NCBI RefSeq assembly: GCF_035083965.1
Contig: NC_089739.1
Coordinates: forward strand, 6,622,001-6,686,000
Length of the DNA stretch: 64,000 bases
Source of the DNA: Branchiostoma lanceolatum
Lineage: Eukaryota > Chordata > Leptocardii > Amphioxiformes > Branchiostomatidae
Reading direction: 5' to 3'
This document shows, in pieces, positions 57,373-64,000 of this stretch (within the stretch, counting starts at the first letter, position 1; each line of letters starts with the position of its first letter). A program made the position numbers and the translations under genes. A model generated the notes under the pieces. That model saw only the letters and a list, made by a program, of their open reading frames with translations, had not been told where the DNA came from and ran no database searches.

Positions 57373-59247
57373 ACATTGAAAATTCTTTTTTTTCTTTTTT
57401 ACTGTAAGTGTAAGAGTTTTTTTTCCAATGCAAAGGAATGACTCACCAAATCTTGGAAGGTTCTAAAAGCTTTTATTTCTTTACTCGTGAAACAAAGAAA
57501 TGCCTTCCATTGACCTTGCAGTTGTACCTTGCAGACACAAGACTGCATGATCAATCCTCACAGGAATGTTCCCATATCAATCACTCTGAAACATGCTGAC
57601 ATGTGTTCAAGCAAGTGTTGACATTTTCTCTCTCCTTAGAGAAAACAGACTTTCTCCAAGGCTTCAACACTTCATCTTAAGCCGTCCATCTCTTCCTTAT
57701 GACCCTCAGGTCACCGTCAGAAGTTTTGCGGCTTTTTGGCTTAAGATATCTTAATCCCCTCTTAAGATGTCAATGTCTTAAAGTGTTTCTCCAGACATGT
57801 CTCAAAGTCAAAGATCATATTGCTTTTTCGTACCAGTAGAAGTAACCTCTCCAACACCTTTGACTTTTAAGTAATCTTAAGATTCACGAAAGTGTCTGAA
57901 TGTTCTCCGTAAAAGCTAAATCCAATTAGAATATCCTTCAAAGTTTGGTATTTCCCAACAAAATTATGAGTAATAGAGAAAACATATCTCTAACACTTGT
58001 GACTTTTTAGTAACCTTGTAGTTCTTGCAAGTGTCTGAATGTTTTCTGTAACAAGTAAATCCAATTAAGATATCCTTCAATCAAAGTCTGGTCTTCAAAG
58101 GGGATAGGCAGGCAAAAGAGAGAAGAGGCATTTTCACAGTGGTTTTAATGTCTAAAGGGGTCACCGTGAAAACTGCAAACATTCAAGCAAAGTTATCAAA
58201 AGTAACACTTTGTCATCCGCCCTTTCTTGGTCTAGCAGATTCCTGTAAATATAAGATTTCTTTGTTGTGCTGTGTTTTACTGTAAAAATCATTAGACTGT
58301 CATGGAAAGAAAAATGAGTCAACTGAAACATTGCAGGAAGTATTGATTCAAGTGACAATGTCAGCAATCATTTTGAGTTCTGAGGCAATTCTTTCAATAT
58401 CATTGTGGCAAACATATTGATTATCATAACATTTTTTGCTCCCTATGGTTTACAAGAAGTTATTTTTGTGTCCTCTGGTGTATAGAAACATTGATCAAAG
58501 CAAAAATCAGATTTCAAATAGCTTTATCCATCTGATAAGAGTCAGGGATGAAAAATTTTCCAAAGGATTTACTGTAAAACTGATCCCATGTGATTCTACA
58601 GTGGTATTGACTATTCTGTTGTGTCAGAAACATTGATCAGTAGAGAGGGTTATTTTTTGTGCTTGGAACACTCTTTTTCTGTATTCTGCTTTATGGAAGT
58701 CACAATATTGAGCAAAAGTTTTAGCTTACCAAATTGTAAGTTGATGATATGTTATTTGCAATCTTTCAGGGTTTTTTGTTGCATATTACAGGTTCATTTT
58801 GAGCCCTTGTTTTGCTTCTTGTTGACCTTGACATTTCCATGCTTCATTATATAACCTTCATGGAGTCTACAATATTGACTTTTACATTTTGATGAATAGA
58901 TTATTTTTCACCTGAAATTCTTTACTATTTTTGCATCACATGGTCCTTTGAAGGGGATGTTTAGCCATTTGTCTTTGTCTGAAGGGAGCCTTGAAAACAT
59001 CAATGGATAACTGTACCACACTTTTTTGTTCAAAAAGATAAGACTATGAAGAGTGGTAGGGGCCATCAACCCCTCACCATAAACCTTAAAATCACCCTAA
59101 GAAACAGCAAGGAAACTTACTGTGAATTCATTTACCTTTGCGGTGTTTTTATTTTGTGGTAGCAGGGAATGGAAGACTTTATTTGATTCCATACCTCCCG
59201 TTGGTGATTTCAAAGTTTAAGAGTTCTAAGTTCCTAAGTTCTAAGTA

Positions 59248-60414
59248 CAGTCAAACCTGTATTAGCGGTCACCTTTGCATAGCGGCCACCTGCCCATAGT
59301 GGTCACTTTTTGTCGGTCCCTTGGATTTTTCCCATTGACATAAGCATTAAGAATTAGGCTATAGCGGCCACCTGTCCAACGCGGTCGCGGCCAGACGATT
59401 TTCGGTCCCGCGAGTACAGTAACACTGCCGATAACGGTCACGGCGCGCCGGTAGAAGCCGCATCGCCACCGCACGCCGGGTTCAAAATCTTCATTTTTTC
59501 ACGCAGTTATCAAATTTATGCGGACTCAACTGGATAGGATCATAATAAAGAAAACCAGAATGTTTTATCTTTGTTAGAAAATCCATGGTTTGACGCGAAG
59601 TCAAGTATAATTTTCTTTAACGTTACATGGCTTGCGTTTGTACATCGTGGTAAAATTGACCATTTCTGTGCATTTCGACTGGACAAATATTACGGCAGCT
59701 TTTTGGAAAATACAACACACACATGTACCTGATGCGGTAAGTTCGCGAAATGTTTGAATGCCGGCCCAATTTCCGTTTTCACCGGGAATTCATTCAAATT
59801 GTGCTCAAAACGTGTTTCGCGCAATTTTCAAAATGGCGCTGATACAAACTGGATAGGTAGCAGCATAAAGGTCATCGGAAGACACCACTGTTACGGAGGT
59901 ATAATATACTAAATTTATTTTGCTGTAAAGTATCACTGAGGATAATTACTAAACCAAAAGCTTCAAAATTAATGTGGATAATATTACTATGATGTAAAAT
60001 TTGGGCTGTTGCAATTTTCTGAAAATACAAAAAGCCCTCGAAAGAGCGACCTTTTTCTGAGTACTCTATTAGCATAATGGTCGATGCTGATCAACACAAG
60101 CCACGCGGGAACCGAACCAACACAACAAGAGACTAAGGAATATTGTCGCCACGATTTTATGTTTGAAAACGGTCGAAAACGAACAGTAAGTGACAACTGA
60201 GCAACATATATTTTGTTCTTAACTATCTAGGAGTTGAAGAACAACAATCGAACTTTACATGTGTACAGTACGGTGAATAAATGTATCTCAGTGGGTACTG
60301 AAAACACGTGTCACTCGTGGTCAATTAATCGACATTTTCTCTATAGCGGCCACCTGTCCTTAGCGGCCAGTTTTGGCCAGTCCCTTGAGTGACCGCTATA
60401 GACAGGTTTGACTG
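59248..60414. mobile_element. pogo/Tigger-like element, TA target duplication, 1.17 kb
   Basis: Flanked by TA on both sides. Left end cagtcaaacctgtattagcg, 'gtcacc'; right end 'gtgaccgctatagacaggtt', 'tgactg'. Subterminal 'agcggccacctgtcc' repeats occur at both ends. The interior has no transposase frame, so it is non-autonomous. Confidence 0.85.
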
Positions 60415-61179
60415 TACTATTCACTAATTCAGTATTCTCAAAGAAGCCCCAGAACAGAAAGAAGGTCGGATATTTGCTGTGTAAGCATCAACCGTGGGTG
60501 ATGAAAGTGAAATTAAATCAGTGACCACTAGACTTTGACAGATGACCCTTAAGTGACCTACACTTCCACTGGTGTTCCTTATATTAGCTCACTGCATTTA
60601 AAATTCAGCCCTTCCTTCTTTGAAGTTTTGTTCCTCTTCCTTCTTTTGGGCACTTTGATCATTTACCATAGAATTCATTAATTTCTTTTTGTTAGGAGAA
60701 ATAAATGAGACTTTTTGTGTGGTGTTTTATTTGTGTTCTCTGTTTGTTCTTTGGTGGTCCCAGGCTGAAAAGAAGGTGCATTTCCATTGGAAAGGGCTGT
60801 GTGGACAACAAAATGGCGGGTGGCCCTCCCTTTGCATGAGAATGTTCAGGTCACAGTTCTGTGCCCTGGGAAGGTTTAATGAAGTCAGACCCACCTCATA
60901 AATTCTACTGGGCCTGTACATTTTTTGTTCTCGGCTTTGTGAGTTCTTTTAGAAATATTCATTTTTAAATAGTCGCACAATATGAAACTGCTACTGTTAC
61001 AGTATGGATAGCTCATTCACCCTTTTACATTCTATTACATTTTGTATAGCTTTCTTCTTTTCTTCCTATCTTTCTTTCTCTGTCCTTTTTTCTTCATCCA
61101 AGCAAAAAGGATTTTCAAGAATAGAATTGCATGATAACTGATAAAAACAGATAATCTACCTCTTTTCAACAATACCCTC

Positions 61180-61312
61180 GCCTTAAATTTCCATTTTTTG
61201 TGTGCGATGGCCAGAAATGTGAGCCGTGTGACACAGTGAAGCCGCGATGCACTACCACTTTTAGCTAAAGGAAAATGCATCGTGCCTCATGTCACTTCAA
61301 TTGAGGATGACT
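61180..61312 (-). mobile_element. Fragment of the 48155-type retroposon
   Basis: On the minus strand 'agcagtcatcctcaattgaa' and 'agctaaaagtggtagtgc' match the repeat at 48155-48240. Confidence 0.5.
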
Positions 61313-61327
61313 GCTTGACATCATCTT

Positions 61328-61487
61328 ACACTGTCAAACCTGTACGGACCACCTCGACATAAGGACCAATGTGACCACTTTTTGGTGACCCAAGCATTCA
61401 GAATCCTGTCTATAGTAACCACCAGTCTACCAGATTTTATCGGTCCCCTGGGTAGTCTTCTATCATCTATGGGCCATTTTGACTATA
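61328..61487. mobile_element. Short pogo/Tigger-like MITE
   Basis: Left end cactgtcaaacctgtacgga, 'ccacc'; right end 'ccattttgactata'. It keeps the 'gtgaccactttttggtgacc' subterminal text also seen at 41160. Confidence 0.6.
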
Positions 61488-62668
61488 CAGTATCCCCATC
61501 TCTTGAGCAGATAATACAATTATTTCCACCACAGGCCTACTGTGCACCAGTGTGTGTCTCCTCCTGTGGGCACCTCAGCAGATGTTAGGGGGGACAGACA
61601 ATACTGCCTGACAGGGGGTGTCATGGTACCTCTATCAGTATGATATAAAGAGCAGACAATAGCTATGTATTGTCAGCTGGCTGAAAGTAAGGGAGTGTAC
61701 ATTATTTCCTATGAGTCAAGGTCTCTGAAACCTTCAGCCTTTTTATTTTCCTGTTAAAAAATCTACTTCAAAATCTACTTACTAAACAGTAAAGGCTAGC
61801 AATCGTGAATCACTAATCTTGATATAATCAGGTGGGGCTAAACGTGAGCATCATTATCTTTCCTCATATTCTAACCTACTCAGTGCAATAATGAACAGTC
61901 CCTGGATGTATTTGGGTCCCTGTCACTCTTGGCAGGACCTCACAGATGTGGAACCATACAGAACAATAGTGAACCTTCCCTAACAATAGCTGTGTGACAG
62001 CAGGCCTCAGGTCTGGTCATCACTCCACAGGAGGGTGCACCTAGGGGGCCAGAAAGATGTTCATACAGGTGGTAGGGTTGGGACAACAAAGAGCACATCT
62101 CTGAGGGGAGGACACACTTGTTGACTGAGTACAAGGCTTTGGAGACATGGGTTGAAAAATGGCACGAAAATGCTTCAAATACTCAAACTGTATTTATTTC
62201 TACAACTTTTGTGGCCATGTTTTATTTCAACTTTGAAGTTGAGCAAAATAGTGAAAATGGAATAAGGACAGTTACTGAGTTAACGCAGAAAGGTATTCAT
62301 GATAAGTTATTGTACTTTCTGTTGTGCACATTTTTGTGTATAGTCTTTTAAAATTTCTTCCTCAACATTTCTTCAGACGTATGAAGTCAGAAGTATGGTG
62401 ACTTGTTTCTTAGCAGGTCTTTTTTAAACGAGTTGTCTTAGCTCATGGTCTTATACTTTTACCTGTTCCTTAGCATGAGATTTGATTGAGAGAATCCCAA
62501 ATATCTGTACATGTCATCAATTATAAACTATTTTTGGCATCCCAAAACTTCACATATTTATGAAAAAGGCTTCCCATGGAGATGTGCTCTCCTTTCAATA
62601 CCTTATCCAATTACCATCATTACCATAAATTTCATGCACAATTTGCCCCCAAGGCACTCACCTTCCCC

Positions 62669-62744
62669 CTCATGAATATTCATGAGTTCAGGCCTGACTG
62701 ATAGACAATTGGTCGAGGGGTGCCAGCTCATGAATATTAATGAG
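62669..62744. promoter_or_regulatory. Two ATGAATATTCAT-type palindromes
   Basis: CTCATGAATATTCATGAG (62669-62686, a perfect 18-bp palindrome) and CTCATGAATATTAATGAG (62727-62744) lie 58 bp apart. They resemble palindromic POU-dimer sites. They lie just upstream of the candidate exon at 62780-62908. Confidence 0.3.
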
Positions 62745-62779
62745 TCATCCTTTGTGTCCCTGAAGGTGGCCCAGTGTGA

Positions 62780-62908
62780 TCCTAGTGTGTGTGAAACCAG
62801 CTGAGCAGCTTGCAGTGCCGGGATCCTTGCTAAACACGCCGTTCCTTCTACGTCAAGACGTTTCACTCGAAGACATCTTGGATTTAACACCTGTGCAGGT
62901 AGAGCAAG
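62780..62908 (+). CDS. Possible plus-strand exon, unrecognised
   Basis: One frame reads VPGSLLNTPFLLRQDVSLED and ILDLTPVQVEQ, up to a strong donor AGCAAG/gtaggt at 62908. The amphipathic, acidic text looks like real protein. The acceptor is uncertain (several AGs in 62755-62817). It may be an exon of a gene extending past the window; no family is recognised. Confidence 0.3.
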
Positions 62909-64000
62909 GTAGGTGTCACCTTTGTTAAACAGGTGTGTTGTTTGTTTGGGGAAGCTTGCGTTAATGTCTTGGTAAACGTGTAGTGTGGGGTAACATATTG
63001 ACATAGGATTCAGCGCACACTGACATGTGAAGTACATAGTCAATATGTCTTACTAGAAGTGACATTAACTGTTGTAAATGGTATATGTAATTAGTAGGTA
63101 TAGGGGGACACATGTATTTTTAATGTCTTGTGGTTTGAAGTCATTGGAGGAATGTTTAAGAGTTTGTTTCCATGTTACATGGTGGATATTGTTGTTGTCA
63201 CGGTCGGCGTGTTCTGTGTAGGGAAGCCATATCAGAGGCACAGGGCTGAGACCACTTTTGTGGTCTGGGTTTCCCTCAAATGCATTTCTTACATGGGTGC
63301 CGTCAGTGTCGCTTTGTGGTGCATCCATGTCTTCTAGTGCCTTGAGGTCACATTTCTTTACAACGTTTGTTACTGTATACTTCTATAATTGAAGAAAGCC
63401 TGTATGAGTGTGGTTGATGTGGTGTGACTTTCACTCGTCTCCCATTCATTCAAACTGATGGCCCTGGGCTGATGTACTTTACAAATAGACTACCATACTG
63501 CATAACCTGGTTGTATAAGCTACTGTAAAGCGTCAGATTGTGTATGCCTGCCTATCTGTTTAATACTAATAGCAGTCAAACAATGCTATAAAAACAACTT
63601 AACCATAGTTTTAGAATCTAATCATATTATGTCTTTTTAGAAAAACTCTTGCACATAATTCTTTGATGCACTTTTTTGTTAGCTCATTCTAAATCTGTTG
63701 TGTCATTTTTTTAATCACCTTGGAAATTCGATGATGACTGGAATTTTACCAGAGGGAATTCCCCATTCCATAGATTCCCATGGAAGGGAACGAAACCTGA
63801 CTTTATGTTATTTTTAGAAACATTCCTAAAGCTTTGGTAACAGTGCCACCTGATAGACACTGTCTTTGTACATTTTCTCTGCAAAGCCTTTTTACCAACA
63901 GAGTGCAATATTGTAAATATCGATTCCTGACATTAGAAACCTAGTTTTTACAAGAATGGGAACTCTACAAAAGTTAAAGAATATCAAGGATGTCTTCTTT

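Noticed and set aside
59262-59474. Cys/Arg-rich frame at the 5' end of the pogo-like element
   Set aside because: It starts within the terminal repeat and has no transposase motifs.
62603-63043. 146-codon minus-strand open frame
   Set aside because: No splice signals or family motifs, and it crosses the palindromes; the plus-strand frame there looks more protein-like.

Overview
The window is nuclear DNA of an intron-rich animal. GT-AG exons are short and scattered, CpG depletion is modest, and MITEs, tRNA-derived SINEs, snap-back hairpins and minisatellites are dense. The encoded proteins (an ST8Sia-type sialyltransferase, NAPRT and a THEG-type sperm protein) fit a deuterostome. The repeat families, above all the MITEs ending in TACTGTAAATGCA, suggest a lancelet (Branchiostoma); that assignment is inferred from pattern and memory, not from a search.

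Layout. 1-2.5 kb: repeats, one hairpin and one unrecognised open frame. 2.75-6.36 kb (minus): a GT29 alpha-2,8-sialyltransferase-like gene, six exons read, start exon uncertain. 6.4-9.5 kb: mostly non-coding, with two weak exon candidates (7457-7733 minus, 8768-8866 plus). 9.58-20.83 kb (minus): a complete 13-exon NAPRT gene of about 563 codons. 21.29-24.37 kb (plus): a three-exon gene for an unrecognised small single-pass membrane protein, head to head with NAPRT across a 456-bp shared promoter region. 24.4-28.2 kb: 3' flanks and repeats. 28.27-35.49 kb (minus): a complete five-exon THEG/SPMAP2-like gene with two RFX-like half-sites just upstream of its ATG. 35.5-64 kb: no recognised gene. 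It holds hAT-like and pogo/Tigger-like MITEs, microsatellites, two weak gene hints (38.3 kb and 62.9 kb), and a 3.3-kb inverted-repeat (foldback) element at 49427-52735.

Biology. The genes are functionally unrelated: Golgi sialylation, NAD synthesis from nicotinate (Preiss-Handler route), an unknown membrane protein and a sperm-axoneme protein. The most interesting material is structural. The foldback element has 1-kb arms, a 6-bp target duplication inside a tandem array, and a CpG-rich open frame kept in both arms. Several intronic tandem repeats have units that include or abut the splice junction of the neighbouring exon (NAPRT exons 8, 10 and 12; the last sialyltransferase exon). One of them creates a dense cluster of perfect CArG boxes.
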